Source of the DNA: Pochonia chlamydosporia 170
Lineage: Eukaryota; Ascomycota; Sordariomycetes; Hypocreales; Clavicipitaceae
DNA length: 64,000 nucleotides
Direction of reading: 5' to 3'
NCBI RefSeq assembly: GCF_001653235.2
Contig: NC_035793.1
Coordinates: 744,001 to 808,000, forward strand
How positions within the stretch are numbered: position 1 is the stretch's first letter; the number at the start of each line of letters is the position of its first letter. A model generated the notes under the pieces. That model made no database searches, was not told the DNA's origin, and was given only the letters and a program-made list of their open reading frames with translations. A program made the translations under genes and the position numbers. Below, piece after piece: positions 46,145 to 58,726 of this stretch.

Positions 46145-49100
46145 ATTCACGGACCATGATATTGTTGTTTGTGGTTCCACCAGAGCGTTTTCTTTGTATT
46201 ATGATATGTTTTTACTATATTTGTTTAAAGGGAATCTAATAGACTTTTGAGTAAGGATACTGTTTCTTGTAAGCTTAAAAAGCTCGTCCCAAGTCCCCAG
46301 TGCTCATCTAACCCTATCCAACATCCAGACACCCCCCGTCTGAATCACCTTCAGAGTCTCGACTCGCCATCACATGACGGAACAAACCAATACTCTAAGC
46401 AACGCCATATTGCTTTTCTTCGTGTAACAAAAACTCCACGACAGACCATCGTGCCCGGATAGACCAACACCCAAGGGGCTTGTCCGTATCGCACGCACGT
46501 ACACCAGGTGTTTGTCCAACGAAATCCGTCTCAGGTCAACGTCGCACAGCATCTAGGGTGTGTGATCCAGAGAAACATTCTCAGCCCGCCGACTTTCCAA
46601 AGCGGACGGGGAAAGGGTCTCAAACAGCACTATCCCATGGTCCCAAAGACCCGGCCAGATCCCTAAGGGATAGGAATGTCATGTACGTGATGAGACCTTC
46701 TGCGTGATATCGCGCTTACTCCGCAAAAGATAGTTTGTGCCCTGCGAACGACCAGACTATGCAGAACAACAAAGACAGGTATAACCTGCAACTTTATGCA
46801 TCCTTAGCAGACTCTTGTCCCACCGTATGCCACCACTGGTTCACAAGCCATGAGCGGAATGTCATTTCGCATAGAGTACTCTGTCCTCCGCATTCTTCGT
46901 ATTAAGAGATGTTGGGAATCTCCCATGTCTGAGAGTATGTCACTGTGTGTTCAGATCTCCGTCGGGCCGGGAGCACAAGATCTGGAGAAACAGCTGCATA
47001 TTTCCGCCTGTACTGTTCGTCTTGACAAATTTCTCATTCCCCTTCATCAACTCAGCACTCTACTCCTCCCAAGTCATTGGTCCCCCAGGCGAGGGGGCAA
47101 AAAGACTAGTCCATGCAAGGTGACGAGCTGTACAGTTTAAGAAATACCTGCATATCAACTTCAGCCGCTGACCACATTAACATCCAATTCGGGCAGCCGA
47201 TCGTACATTAGGGCGACGACTGGTCTCCCTGCCCCGTGAAAATAATGTCGTGTTGGCAGCGGTATGTTGTGTAACCGTTAGCCGAGGCTGGTTCGTACAA
47301 GACATTTCGCACCCGATGCTATGATATTCGCTCAATGATAACTGACATATGCACACGCCCCGGTTCCGAAATTCCGAAACAAGGGTCTCCTGATGTAAAA
47401 TGATTGGAGACATGGCGTTCTTGAGGACAGCGGAAAAGCCCAGCCGTACGCCTTGCATGGTTGTAGTGCATGTGCAGCTGCTCCGACGGTTGGTTTGGCC
47501 AGAACCGGGGATACGCCTTCCAATTAGACATGCGGCATGGGGAATATATACCCTTGGACTATCATTTCCGATGGAATTGGAACACGGGATATGGGCTCGG
47601 CCGGATGGCCTGTATGGATGTGTGCAAGGGTTCGAGAGAAGTACGGCACAGGGGGGAGAGCCCGAAGAAGAATGAATATCGACACCACTTCCAAACTGGG
47701 ATTGTGCAGTATGTCCGGTTTAAGCTGTGCTGAATCACGCATATGACAGGTAGCGAGAGCTGCTAAAGAGCTTGATGGGTATAAAGACTTTGGTCGGCTT
47801 GTGACGGCATCTTATGCTAACAAGGTCGTATTGCTGGCTGGTTAGTCCCATACCGTGGGAGACGATCCAAAGGGCGCATCTCTAAACTCCCAGCTGGGGT
47901 TGTATCCTCGTGAATGGCGTCCTTCGCTTAGAGCATGAGTGGATTGTGAGCTTTGACAATCTATGTGGCCGTATAAGTCGCGTGTATTCACAACGAGAAC
48001 GAATACCATAGTAAATAGCATTCCAATTACATCCTTTGACTTGTCAACCTAACAAAACTTTACAATTCGCCCATTCACGTACCAGCACTCGTCTTGCTAG
48101 CACCAGAATCTCTGCCGCTGGGGTAAAATGCGTCCTGCAATGTTGGAGCGCATGTGATGCTTTCCGCGCCGTCGGTAATAAACGACAAATCTACGGATGA
48201 TGTGCTCCCGGACTCATGTCTCATGTATATCTCATCCCAGGGCTCGAAAATATGATCGCCGACAGCCCGTGATGGGCAGCGAGTTCCATGGTGTTGGTTA
48301 CACTGCCTGTGCATATGCTATGTCGCTGCGAGTGTGAACCATGGCCATGTTTGGGTGGTTGGGCTCGCACAGCTTACGCATGACGATATCTTGGTCGGAT
48401 GACAAGCCCTACGTGGTCTGGAGCTTTCTCAAGTGAGCTGGTTGTGAGTGTGGCTGTTTTTGGGGGGGGTTGATGTATCTGAAGCTCAAGGTACTTTGGT
48501 AACCCGTCTTTGGATCATACCCTAGAGGATGTGTCTTCTAAATTGTCGAGTTCATGTAAATACACATTTTAACTAGGGCGTCTTGCGGCGGTCAGAGCCC
48601 AGGAGCGAAATTTGGCCTGCCATAGGTTGTTACCAGCGGTGTTTCGAAACCTCGAAAGAGATATACAGTCATTCCCTGTTCCAACAATACAGCAGCCGCA
48701 GCTGAATCCATAACAAACCTGTTCATAGTGCGCCTAACATAGCGGTACGCAAATATCTCTCATTAGCTTGTTCAGTCAGATCTCGCCTGCACTTGTAGCA
48801 AACTACATCAAAGCGGCATCATGATTCGAAGTAGGACCAAACGTCATATGACATCACTCAAGGAATATACCAATTCCCAGATTCGGCCAGATAGCACGAC
48901 AGTTACACAGCATCAATACCTTCAAGCCTCCCTCAAGGTAGTTCGCGACCACACCGGGATCTACCCGTATCTCTCAATTCCAAATAAAATCATATGTCAT
49001 CTATCCATCGCATTCACATTCTACACATATCAAAACCACAGCGCGGCTAAATGACAGCCCTCGTACGGTCTTACCCCATTCGGCACAACAGCAACTCCCA

Positions 49101-49533
49101 TCCATCAAACATCAAGCAACCAGCACCAATGAAAGCGCAATCCCAAAATAAAAGAGGCAATAACCCACAAATTACACCATCTAATTCCTGAAATCAATCC
49201 CCAAGCCAAAGGAAACAAAAAACTCCGTCACTTTCAGACCCATAAACTCCGCGCCTTGCCGCGGCATCCGTGTGGATCCACCTGTCCAAACTCTTCAGAT
49301 GGATGAGACGGACTGAACCTGGAGGCCCACGTGCATCATCTCATGGCTTCCAGAGGCGCGGGAGGAATATATAAAAATTACATCTTGCGCGGTATATCCT
49401 CAATTGACGGGCTAAAGTTAACAATTTCAGAAATCCACCACCTCCGTTGAAGCAGAGAGGTTGTGAGTTTTATATACGTGGATACAAGCAGCAAGTTGAG
49501 AGTCGTTACACGGCCAATAGCCGCGACACCAAA
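46145..49533. other. 3.4-kb intergenic region, no firm gene
   Basis: No firm gene is seen. A minus-strand frame at 48314-48075 is listed separately as a weak candidate. Upstream of the histidinol phosphatase, TATATAAAA at 49368-49376 lies about 160 nt before the ATG and may be a TATA element. A run of eight or more G lies near 48463. Confidence 0.5.
48075..48314 (-). CDS. Weak candidate for a small hypothetical protein or terminal exon
   Basis: This minus-strand ATG-initiated frame of 79 codons has balanced composition (VGDHIFEPWDEIYMRHESG, then SSVDLSFITDGAESITCAP) that looks more protein-like than surrounding frames. No family is recognised. A short cysteine-containing frame just upstream (MRKLCEPNHPN) is in another phase and could be a separate exon, but no clear donor-acceptor pair joins them. 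Treat as unproven. Confidence 0.2.
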   Translation of the reverse strand: MHRQCNQHHGTRCPSRAVGDHIFEPWDEIYMRHESGSTSSVDLSFITDGAESITCAPTLQDAFYPSGRDSGASKTSAGT

Positions 49534-50594
49534 ATGGCCTTCACAATGCACTCCCACTCAGGGCAATTCTGTCCCGGCCACGCAGTCGATCAATTAGAAG
49601 ACATCATCCAGCATGCCATCTCACTAGGATTCAAGACGATGGGACTCTCCGAGCACATGCCACGGTATGAAGAGCAGGACCTCTACCCAGAAGAGGTGAG
49701 TCACATAAACCTCACTCACCACACATCTCAACTCAACATTTCACATCAATTCATATTCCATCTAACAAAACTCAGCGACACGACCCCCAAGCCTCACTCC
49801 GTGCCCTTCCCCCACGTCACAACGCCTACCTCGTCGAAGCGCAACGCCTCCAGCAGAAATACAACTCCCAAATCCAAATCCTCATCGGCTTCGAAGCCGA
49901 ATTCATTCGTCCCTCCTTCGCGCCCCTCGTCAAGGAACTCACTCTCCCCGCCTGCGTAGACTACTTCATCGGCTCAGTCCACCACGTGCACAGCATCCCC
50001 ATAGACTACGACTCAGCCATGTTTGAGGCTGCCGTCCAGGCGGCGGGGGGCTCAGAAGAGCGCCTCTACGAGGACTACTACGATTTACAGCATGAAATGC
50101 TGCTGGCTTTGAAACCCCGTATCGTAGGGCACTTTGACTTGATTCGCCTGAAGAGTCAAGATCCAGGGAGAGATGTTCGTCAGTGGAAGGGGGTGTGGGA
50201 GAGGGTGCTGCGGAACTTGAAGCTTGTTAAGGAGCAGGGCGGGTGGTTGGAGCTGAATACGGCGGCTTTGAGGAAAGGGTTGGAGGAGCCGTATCCTTGT
50301 AGGGCTATCGCAGAGGTGAGTTACTTGTTGGATAGGGTTGTCCGTGATAATACTGACTGTGTCTAGGAATGGATCAAGATGGGGGGTGAATTCACAATGT
50401 CCGATGACAGCCACGGCATTGCGCAGGTGAGCACAAACTATGCTGGTGGTTTGTCATATCTCGAGAGCTTGGGCGTCAAGAATCTTTGGACCTTTGAGCG
50501 GCAACCCCAACCTGGTGCGGATGGCTCAGCCAAGGCTACGCTGTCTGACAAGGCTGTGCCCATAGAGGCTTTCAGAGAACACTTCAAGTTATGA
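49534..50594 (+). CDS. HIS2: Histidinol-phosphatase (PHP family)
   Basis: Three exons, 49534-49695, 49776-50315 and 50367-50594, give 309 residues (yeast His2 is 335). PHP-type metal-binding motifs are visible: MHSHSGQFCPGH at residues 5-16, LSEHMPRYEEQDLYPEE at the end of exon 1, GFEAEFI, a YFIGSVHHVHSIPIDYD segment, GHFDLIRL, and SDDSHGIAQV in exon 3. The enzyme removes phosphate from L-histidinol phosphate, the penultimate stage of histidine synthesis, in the cytosol (family knowledge). The ATG at 49534 is in a good context and directly precedes the metal-binding motif; the longer upstream frame starts only with TTG. Both introns use GTGAGT donors. Confidence 0.94.
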
Positions 50595-50909
50595 GTACAT
50601 ACGAACAAGGATAAAATAGAGGTATAGACATAAAAGGGCCAAATCTTTCAAAAGAGTCGATTGTAAAACTTAGAATCCAAACGCCAATTCTAAATATTCC
50701 TGCCCAAAAGGGGGGCAACAAAAAGGGGGTATCACGCAAGTCAAACCCAAACATCTAGAGCAGAGCAATCAAAAAACAAGCTTGACTAAACAAGACTCCG
50801 AATGTGACAATGACGTTTGCATGCTACCATATTTCCATTACCGTGACCCCACTCACTTCTCATACTTGCTCGAAAAAGACAATTATTCACGCTCTTTCCG
50901 AGTTGTCGC
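50595..50909. other. Convergent 3' intergenic region
   Basis: These 315 bases separate the 3' ends of HIS2 and the deacetylase gene. A/G-rich with no coding frame supported. Presumably both 3' UTRs. Confidence 0.45.
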
Positions 50910-53900
50910 CTATTGTTGCGGTGCTTGTGACGTTTGCCATGATGATTGTGCTGTCTGCTCCATCTCCCGCTGGTTCTCATCTCTGAATTGTGATCCGACC
51001 GCCGATCCTGGTCTTTCCTGTAACTTTGAATCTGGTCTTGGTGCAAACGGAATGCCAGATGTGTAGTGAAACAAATTGTTTTGCTTCGGTTTTGCACTAG
51101 GCGCAGGTGTCGTTACTGGAGTTGCGGCTGATGGTGTCGGTATGTTAGGGGGAAGCCATTTCAAAGGTTCTTGCTGCCCCGTGATAACAGGCTCAGGTCC
51201 TTCCGGCTGGTAGGGGATAAATATATCGCCAGCGTCGCTAGCCGGTTGGATAGTGACGTGCGGTACGTCGGGGGAGCTTTCCGCGGGAATCGAAGGAACC
51301 GGTGTTGGGGATGACGTGCTAGATGCATACAGTTCTTCGACAGGAGTTGACACTCCTCCACTCAGTGATGGCGTTGATGGTGCAGGAGGGGGGTGCCGCT
51401 GCCCAGAAGCCGCCGACGCATGTTGATCTGAAGACACCTCAGGGTCAGGGCCCGTAGGTATCGAGGACATGCCTTCTGGTGTAGGGGGCTTTTCCGATTT
51501 GACAATACTCGCATCCAGCCCGGGTTTACGAGCAGGTGCCGCAGTGGCTTTGTTTTGATCCAACTTAGCTTTCTGCTTGGCATCTTTTTGTGACTTTGTG
51601 ATTAGGTTGATTTTGATCTTCTTCACGCCGTTGGCCAAATTGTCCATGTCGGTCTTGGCATCATCACCGGCGGCTGCCGCATTAAGCGGAAGTCCAGTAG
51701 CCGGAGTCGGGGTATCAGCTCCAACAGCAGACTGTTTAGTCGACCTAGCTGGCGTGCTCACTCTTCTCGCGCCTCGAGCCCCCTTGAGAGGTGGTTCTGT
51801 GCGAGGAGGTACTGCTTGGGTTTTCTTCACAGGTACCTTATTGCTGCTTTGTGTTCTGCCCGCCCTAGAATTTGGCCGGCTAGTTGTTCGGCTAGGGCCG
51901 GGCGCTGTGGCCGGGATGGGAGGCACTGGAGGAGGTTCCTCCCTAGGGGGGGACAAACTTGTAGACGCCGCACTGAGACGTCGACTTGATCTTCTCGCAG
52001 ACTGGCTCCCAACTGGCTGAGGCGTGCCTCGTGCGACCTAATTGTATCCGTGTTAGTCTTGATTTCGGGATGGGTCAGGGGTTCCTCCGGCTCACTGACC
52101 TTTACTGGGGAAGATATTGGAGTGCTCGTGGGCTTTCTCCTCGTCTTCGGTAGCACCTCGCTCATCTCTTCATCAATGGGGCCAATGGGCCTCGATTTTC
52201 GCTCGCGTAGTGACATTCTGGAGGATGGTCGGTCAGACCCGGTCGGCGTCGGCGGTGGGTTTCCAAGCAGAATGGACTGGCGATCTCGCCGAGCTCGTGA
52301 TGCTTCTGCGTTTAGGTCTTCTGCTGTGCAGCTGTCTGTTTGACGATCTGACGGTATCAGAACTTTGCACAGTGCCTTGGCGGCAACGTCCCAAGCCACT
52401 TCAGGGGGTGGAGGCGACGCTGGACGCTGGGGTACCTTTGAGTAGCCAGTAGACAAACTGGAGAGGCTGTTCCTCATCCTAACTGGATCGACGACTCTGG
52501 CAGTTGAAGACTGTGTCGGTGACGAGTAAGTGGGAGGAGTAGATGTGCGCGGCTTTCTTGGTATTGTTGGAGACTCCTCTGGTTCTTCGAGGAGATCAAG
52601 CTGGGCGCTTGCCCACCATGACGGGTTGTAAGAGCAATTTGATTCAAGATTGTCCACCAATGCAGCCTCCTGGTCCAAGTTAAGAGTCCCAATCCTTTGG
52701 CCCATCTCGTATGCGAGGCCGCTCGATTCTTGCTCCGTCTTCACTGGGCTCTGGCAGCCAACCATGCCACTCAAATGACTCAAGATTCCGGAACACAAGG
52801 CACGGTCGCTATACCCGCCCTCGAGAACACTGATCACTCTACCATCCACAGCCAATCCCTCCTCCGCCGCGAGTTTCACTACATCTCGGGAAAGCCTGGC
52901 GTAGAATTCTGTTGGGACATTGACTTGGTGACGTTGCATTCCTGCGCTCTCCCACTCGCTAGCATCGAATCCGGCAGAAAAGAAGATGGCTGCCTTGGGC
53001 ACTTGGTTTGTGGCACGACGTTTGGCTGCTTCGTTTTGCAGATACTTCCGCGTCTTCTCTAACAAAACAGTATATGTGGTTTCGTACAGAGTCCAGAACT
53101 CCTGTTCCGTCTTCCACGACTGCAGGTGAACATTCCAGATGGACTGCCCATGTGCATTATCTATGCACAAACTCGCATTTTTCACCTTCTCTTCATCACC
53201 CATCTCACAGGGATAGGAATTAATATCATGTAAACTGAAGTAGCCTATTGACGTCCGCTTCCAGGGTGCATGGCTCTTGTTTGCAGTATTGGCCCGGGAG
53301 TTATGTTGCCAGGTAATCGCTTGTGAGCCGTCACCATGATGAAGGTCAAAGTCGATTATAGCTGCGTGTGTAAGGCCATGCTGAAGTGCGCCATACATGA
53401 TACCCACATGAACATTGTTTACCCAGCAGAAACCAGAAGGATGAGAAGCCGAACAATGGTGACCGGGAGGTCTTACGCCAACGAATGCCTTACGAGGGCC
53501 AGGGCCAAAAACGGTATCAACCGCCTCACACACTGCGCCCAAGGCGCCTTGCATGGCGTCGAGAGATTCCTCGCACAAATACAAATCACCTTCATGGAGC
53601 TTTTGCGGCGCATTGTGGTCTGGCCCTCTGGGAATATCCGGTCGCTGAAGTTCCTTTCCTCCCATGGCCAATATGGATTCCGCCGAATCACACATGAGTT
53701 TCAGTTCTTCCATCCACTTAGTGCCATGAACATTAGTGACAGCGGGGGACAAAAGAGACAACCGTCTAGTCGTCTTGTGAATACGGAACGGAATGCTTGC
53801 AATATCGGCGATATTTCTCTTGGGGTGAATAGGCAGGTCTCCCTGACAGTGTCGCCCGCCCAATCGCACGTATGCTGTTGATATACCAAGCACAGCGGCT

Positions 53901-54532
53901 TTGATACGTTCGGGTCGCTCCACAATCGTGCTCAGCGCATTCCGAGAGGTTCGAGGGCGGGAGAATCTATGCCCATAAACTGCGTCATTCAGAATGATAA
54001 CCGTATCTGTCGGCAACGTTGTAGCAGCGCCATGGTGCGCCGCAAGCTCAGCAGCGAAGTAATTGCTCGCAATACTTTTGGCCGTCACCGGAGGTTTCTC
54101 CTCAGGGGCAGTTTTGGTAACTGGCGATGTTGACATTAGCTGCGACGAACTCGACCGCCTGGCCAAAGGTCTTCCGGGAGCAGTGCCATTGGCAGAGTGC
54201 AGCGAGTTCATGGAGGCTTTGCGAAGCAGAGGTGGTGTCCCAGCGTGGGAGGCTCTTCTAGATCCAGGGCCATTAGAAGGGCTACGAGATGGCGTTCGAG
54301 GACGAGCCGACGTTGAGGATACTGAGGATGATCTTCGAGGTACAGGTTTGGCAGGCGTCCCGGAAGCTGCTGCTCTTTGGTTCGGGATTGGTTTTAATGT
54401 TTTTGGCTCGTTGGTCAAAGAAAGCTGGCTTAACGACTGTGTTAAACCAGAGTTATCTTCGTTTGCTGTGTTAGCTGCAGGTGACGTTGGCCCTTGTCGT
54501 GGGGACAATGACCCATGCATGAAGGACGACAT
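50910..54532 (-). CDS. HOS3: Hos3-type histone deacetylase (class II, fungal)
   Basis: Two minus-strand exons, 54532-52100 and 52037-50910, give 1186 residues. The 62-nt intron (AAG/GTCAGT..TTAG/GTC) joins the two reading frames so that ARGTPQPVGSQSARRSS continues into SPPREEPPPVPP. The deacetylase domain spans about residues 178-620, with VRPPGHHC (tandem His358-359), GFCWVNNVHVGI, DFDLHHGDG (zinc ligands Asp396 and His398) and LEGGYSDRAL. Ser/Pro-rich disordered regions flank it on both sides, and the C-terminal 400 residues are low-complexity. Hos3 enzymes deacetylate histones and act at the bud neck or septum in yeasts (family knowledge). The ATG at 54532 is chosen because upstream codons, though open to 54964, look like 5' UTR. 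Confidence 0.92.
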
Positions 54533-55614
54533 TCTGAGTTGAATAGATGATGCATGGGAGAGCCAGCGTAAAAGTGCACGGCAACAAAACAAAGGAGTCG
54601 AGGTTTCGCCCAATGCGTCCACGATAGTTGCAGAACACAGGGAAATTGAATGATAGAACGAGGGGTCGGTGTTAGGGACGGCGGTCGATGTGAATGTGAT
54701 GTTTGTTTTTATTAAGTTCATGGGTTGGGCTAATTGCGACCCCGAATCCCAGTGAAATGCCTGGTCAACGCTCCATGACCATGGCCATGTCCTTGTCAGC
54801 TGTTGGGGAGCGCGTCTGCCACTCTGCCACTCTGCTTCTGGCATCCAGCAGCTGCCAGAAGCGCGACAGGAAAGTGGGGTCACGTGTAAGAGTGACGTAT
54901 TTTTGTGTTTTTTTTGTAGCTTTGGTGTGCACACCAGATAAACAAAATACGTTGTCTGGCGCATTTAATCCAATCAATCGAATTGTGCAATCACGAATGG
55001 GAAAGAACCGCATCGGAACATTCGAAAATGTTTGATGCGCATCGTGGTCCATCCGTCCTGCAGGTTTGTGAACATATGGGGCCTGACTGTTGAGCCGTTG
55101 CATGTTAGTCCATCCAACATTGCCTGTCTTCAGCCACAAGACCCTGATTCTCATCTCCAAAATGTCGCCGCCAGACACTTGACTGCTAATAAAGTTACAC
55201 TTAGCCTAGCCGTTGGTCCTCAGATCCGGATGCTTGTTGGCTCATCAATTGATTGGTCTGGGACCACAAACGAAGGCGAACATTGGCTGTCGCGTTGGTG
55301 ACTCTCCACCCGGAATGCCATTCCGGCCTGATTGTTTCAAACCGAAAGCCAATAAATAAAGCCATCAAATAGGCATCGCTATGTCATTGCACAGCTCAAT
55401 CAAACGGTTGATGCCGCCATTCAAATCATGGGCTTTCGACAACAGACCAAAACCAACAAACGTCCTATCTTGTGTCATCCAATACTCCAACAGCTCAGAA
55501 CCTCACCTTGAGCACGAGTCAAAACATTACCCTGAAAACATACCATCAATGAACCAGACGCAGGTTTGACGAAATGTGTTCCGATTCTATGTCTTCTCTA
55601 TCCAAGTCTATGTT
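54533..55614. other. Intergenic region between HOS3 5' end and the queuine transferase 3' end
   Basis: No separate gene is supported in 1.08 kb. The HOS3 frame stays open on the minus strand up to an ATG at 54964, adding up to 144 codons of unremarkable composition. The rest is untranslated-looking sequence. Confidence 0.45.
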
Positions 55615-56993
55615 TTAACTGTCTGCTGTCAAATCCACATTCACTCGTTTCAGTGCTTCCACTGCCCATTCCGGATAGTCTGTCTTGCTATCGTACAGAT
55701 TCGCAAAAAACTGCCGAATGTATGCTGGAAACCTGTCCTCAATAATAGCTTGTCGCACTTCCCTCATCAAATTTAACTGATACCAAACATTGTGGATAGT
55801 CAGAAGATGCGCTGAGACGGTCTCTTTGGACGTATTGTGGTGCACATATGCCCTGGTTATACCCATCCCCCCTTCGCCCTGTCTGCAGCACATGCATTCG
55901 CAATCAGGCTCTATCGGTCCAAAGTCATTCGCATACTTTGCATTGCGAATGTTCAAGACGCCATGCTTTGTGACGGCGTTTCCAAATCGGGCTGTTCGAG
56001 TTGGCCAAACACAGTCAAACATGTCAGCTCCAAGAGCCACGCTGACAACCAAATCCTCGGGGTATCCAATTCCCATGACATATCTGGGTTTCAAGTCCGG
56101 CAATAGAGCAGTACATGTCTCGACGACACGACAATAATCAGCCTTTGCCTCTCCGCCGCTCAACCCTCCGATGGCAATACCCGGCGTATTTCGAGCCAAC
56201 ATCTCCTTACAGCACTCTTTTCGCATCTCTAGATCCAGACCGCCTTGTATGATGCAAAATAAATTCTGTTTGTCGGGTTTCTTGTGCGCTGCTATGCATC
56301 TATCCAACCAACGAACACTACGTTCCATTGCCTCGCGCATGCGAGCCTTATCTGGAGAAGTGGTAACTAACACATCGTCGAGTTGCATAATTATATCGCT
56401 CCCTATGCTGTTTTGCAGGGATATTGAGTGTTCTGGCGTGAGAAGCATGGGAGAGCCATCGTGAGGGCTCAAAAACCGTACACCTTCCTCGGTTATCTTG
56501 GCCAACTTCAGCAAACTAACCATCTGGAAACTGAAGCGGCGTTAGCAACATCGTCATTACGAGTAGTCGTATCACTACACATACCCTCCGCTGTCTGTTA
56601 AAATGTTATGATTCCAGCCCTGGAACTTGTGTGCTCCACCGATAGCATCAAGGACCTCTTGACCGGGTTTCAGTCCCAAGTGGTATGTGTTGTTTAGACA
56701 TAGTCTACACCCAGTATCTTCCAACTGTTGGGGGGTAATGCCTTTAAGTGAGGCCTGTGTAGCTACCGGCATAAACATGGGGAGCTGAACAGGGCCATGG
56801 GGCAGTGTCATATTAGAGGCTCGAGCCCGGGTTGTCTGTTGGCGGATATCAGTGTATTGCTCTTTGAAGGCTTAGCATCGGGATCAGCAAATTTCGTCTT
56901 CAAGGAAATACCTACCGAGCAGCGAGCCAGCAACTCAAAGTTCAGGGCAGGAGACGAGGAAATATTGGCAGCCATTTTTGCAACGACCCTCAT
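55615..56993 (-). CDS. QTRT1: Queuine tRNA-ribosyltransferase catalytic subunit
   Basis: Three minus-strand exons, 56993-56916, 56835-56585 and 56530-55615, give 414 residues. The spliced protein reads in family order: ALNFELLARCS-TTRARASNMTLPHGPVQLPMFMPV, then CLNNTYHLGLKPG, then LTDSGGFQMVS, rebuilt across intron 2 with the catalytic Asp at about 107. IIQGGLDLEMR, AIGGLSGGE, YVMGIGYPEDL and GADMFDCVWPTRTARFGNA with the nucleophile Asp follow. The zinc site CECMCC plus a downstream His is present. The enzyme swaps guanine-34 of certain tRNAs for queuine, which eukaryotes must take from diet or surroundings, acting with a second subunit (QTRT2) not in this window. The start may instead be the ATG at 56975, which has the stronger context (AAA ATG G). 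Confidence 0.94.
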
Positions 56994-57349
56994 TCTCTCA
57001 TGCCCAGAAATTTTGCACTGCGATGACCTTCCTCACGCTTTCTGGAGGTCTCGTGAGAAAGTCACAGATATTTCAGTCTGATGTCTAGGTTAGCACTTTG
57101 AGAGTGACTTTGTAGGGGACTTTTAGTGGGTCTCGCGGAGCCTCAGCGCCTGGACAGGGGGACATGGAGTGGAAACGGACATGGAGCACTCAGTCGGATT
57201 GGCCGGCTCATCACCGGCTCAATTCCACCAGACCTGGGAGAGCTGTCTTTGGCTCCAGGAATTTTCCATGTCTAGCAACACGTCCATTCGAACTTCGAAG
57301 CAAGTCGACATCAAGGCATTGAGCCTCCCCAACAATCGAAACATTCACG
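56994..57349. promoter_or_regulatory. Divergent promoter between QTRT1 and MRP51
   Basis: These 356 bases lie between two divergent genes. No obvious TATA element, as is usual for housekeeping genes. No coding frame supported. Confidence 0.45.
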
Positions 57350-58726
57350 ATGGGGGGTCGTGCTGTATCGCCCGGAGGGGCCTTATTGAGAACATCTAGA
57401 ATGTTCTCAGTACCAAAGCCCCTTCCTGAGCCTCCCTCAACCAACCTTCACATCGGTGACCATAAGTCAGCAACGATGACAAGACAATACCCCCAACACC
57501 AGTCAATCACGACGCCCCTTTCATCGCGAGAAAAGGGCGATTGGGGTTACAAGCGGCCATTCCCCTTGAAGTCTACGATGACTACGTCCACGCCTCTGAT
57601 TCGAGTCAAGAATATCGATTCTGTCGAAAACGTCACCGACTTCGCGTCGGCTGCAGACCATTCCCTGTCTTTGGAGAAGTTCCAGGAGCTCCATGTTGCC
57701 ATGTCGGTACCACGAGTGAAGGGTGCTGCAGGAGAGACGAGAGCCGCATCTATGTGGCCCAAGTCCGTCTTCGAAGAGGATCATGACTCTACCGACCCTC
57801 AAGGTCGACAGAGCGACGAGCAACGATGGAAATTCAAAGGGCCATGGCTAGCTAGGATGGGCGAAGGCGACTTTTCCCGATACCTGAGTAAGACGGTTCA
57901 CCCAAAACGCGCCCAGTTTCGAGCACTTCTGAAGCGCAAGCTCGCCGAGGATATCACCACAAGTCAGAAGAAGGCGGCCATGGAAAAAGGTACACCGGCA
58001 CCTCCCAAGGTGGAACCGCGCGACATTACAGAAGCACACTTTTCAGAGTATTTGCGAACTTTGCGCCATGATCGGGCTACACTCTATAGTTTGGTTTCCA
58101 AGTTCCTGGATTTGGCGCCACTAGCTGCACCTATTGGGGTCACGGGCATTTTCGCGCCGCCCACGAAATCCGAAAGTCCCTATGGCAAGTCGGGCCCGCC
58201 GCCCAGCCATCCATCCGCAGGCATTAGCTACTTGCGAACCAATTCTTACATGGAGAACCATCCAGTCTATGGACCTCAGGCCCGACGCTCACCTGCCTTG
58301 GCGAGAGTGGTGTACCCACGAGCCGGCTACAAACCGGCCAAACTTGGTGTCGGCGGCTTCGTCGCCGATGTTCCTATCGGTGACAATGAGTTTAACATTC
58401 GTTTCGGCCGAGGCAGAACCCAAGCCAACAAGATGCTCAACGGCATCGCTCATCTCGACACTACCACATATGGTGGCGCTAAGGCGTATATTGAGCCTCA
58501 AACCGCGACTGTAGACCCCAGCGGAAAAGTTCATTTGCAGCTTCGCGAAACGCACCCCGAGGCTCAAGTCATTGCTAAAGAGAGCAAGGGCCTGTCGCGC
58601 ATTTATGACGATAGTGAGACGAAGGCAAAGCAGGCAACCCCAAGCCGAGGAAAAAAGGGCCAAGCCCGACGGATGGAGAGAATTGCGGATGAGATGTTGA
58701 GTGAATCTCCACAGACTCAGAGCTGA
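57350..58726 (+). CDS. MRP51: Mitochondrial small-subunit ribosomal protein Mrp51
   Basis: One exon encodes 458 residues. The N-terminus SPGGALLRTSRMFSVPKPLP is the recognisable start of the fungal Mrp51 family, and it is Arg/Ser-rich with few acidic residues, as expected for a mitochondrial import sequence. Further family-like blocks are STPLIRVKNIDSVENVTDFASAADHSLSLEKFQE, WKFKGPWLARMGEGDFSRYL, HPSAGISYLRTNSYMENHPVYGPQ, and GVGGFVADVP near the C-terminus. Mrp51 is a fungal component of the mitochondrial 37S subunit and in yeast helps translation of certain mitochondrial mRNAs (family knowledge). The C-terminus is basic and extended. Confidence 0.9.
   Translation: MGGRAVSPGGALLRTSRMFSVPKPLPEPPSTNLHIGDHKSATMTRQYPQHQSITTPLSSREKGDWGYKRPFPLKSTMTTSTPLIRVKNIDSVENVTDFASAADHSLSLEKFQELHVAMSVPRVKGAAGETRAASMWPKSVFEEDHDSTDPQGRQSDEQRWKFKGPWLARMGEGDFSRYLSKTVHPKRAQFRALLKRKLAEDITTSQKKAAMEKGTPAPPKVEPRDITEAHFSEYLRTLRHDRATLYSLVSKFLDLAPLAAPIGVTGIFAPPTKSESPYGKSGPPPSHPSAGISYLRTNSYMENHPVYGPQARRSPALARVVYPRAGYKPAKLGVGGFVADVPIGDNEFNIRFGRGRTQANKMLNGIAHLDTTTYGGAKAYIEPQTATVDPSGKVHLQLRETHPEAQVIAKESKGLSRIYDDSETKAKQATPSRGKKGQARRMERIADEMLSESPQTQS

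Noticed and set aside
49697..49703. TGAGTCA (Gcn4/CPC1-type site) in HIS2
   Set aside because: It overlaps the intron 1 donor site inside the gene and has no matching upstream copy, so it is most likely a coincidence of the GTGAGT donor.
54533..54964. N-terminal extension of HOS3 to the ATG at 54964
   Set aside because: Composition is unremarkable and unlike a deacetylase N-terminus, and the start MSSFMHG at 54532 fits the family better; kept as a finding only.
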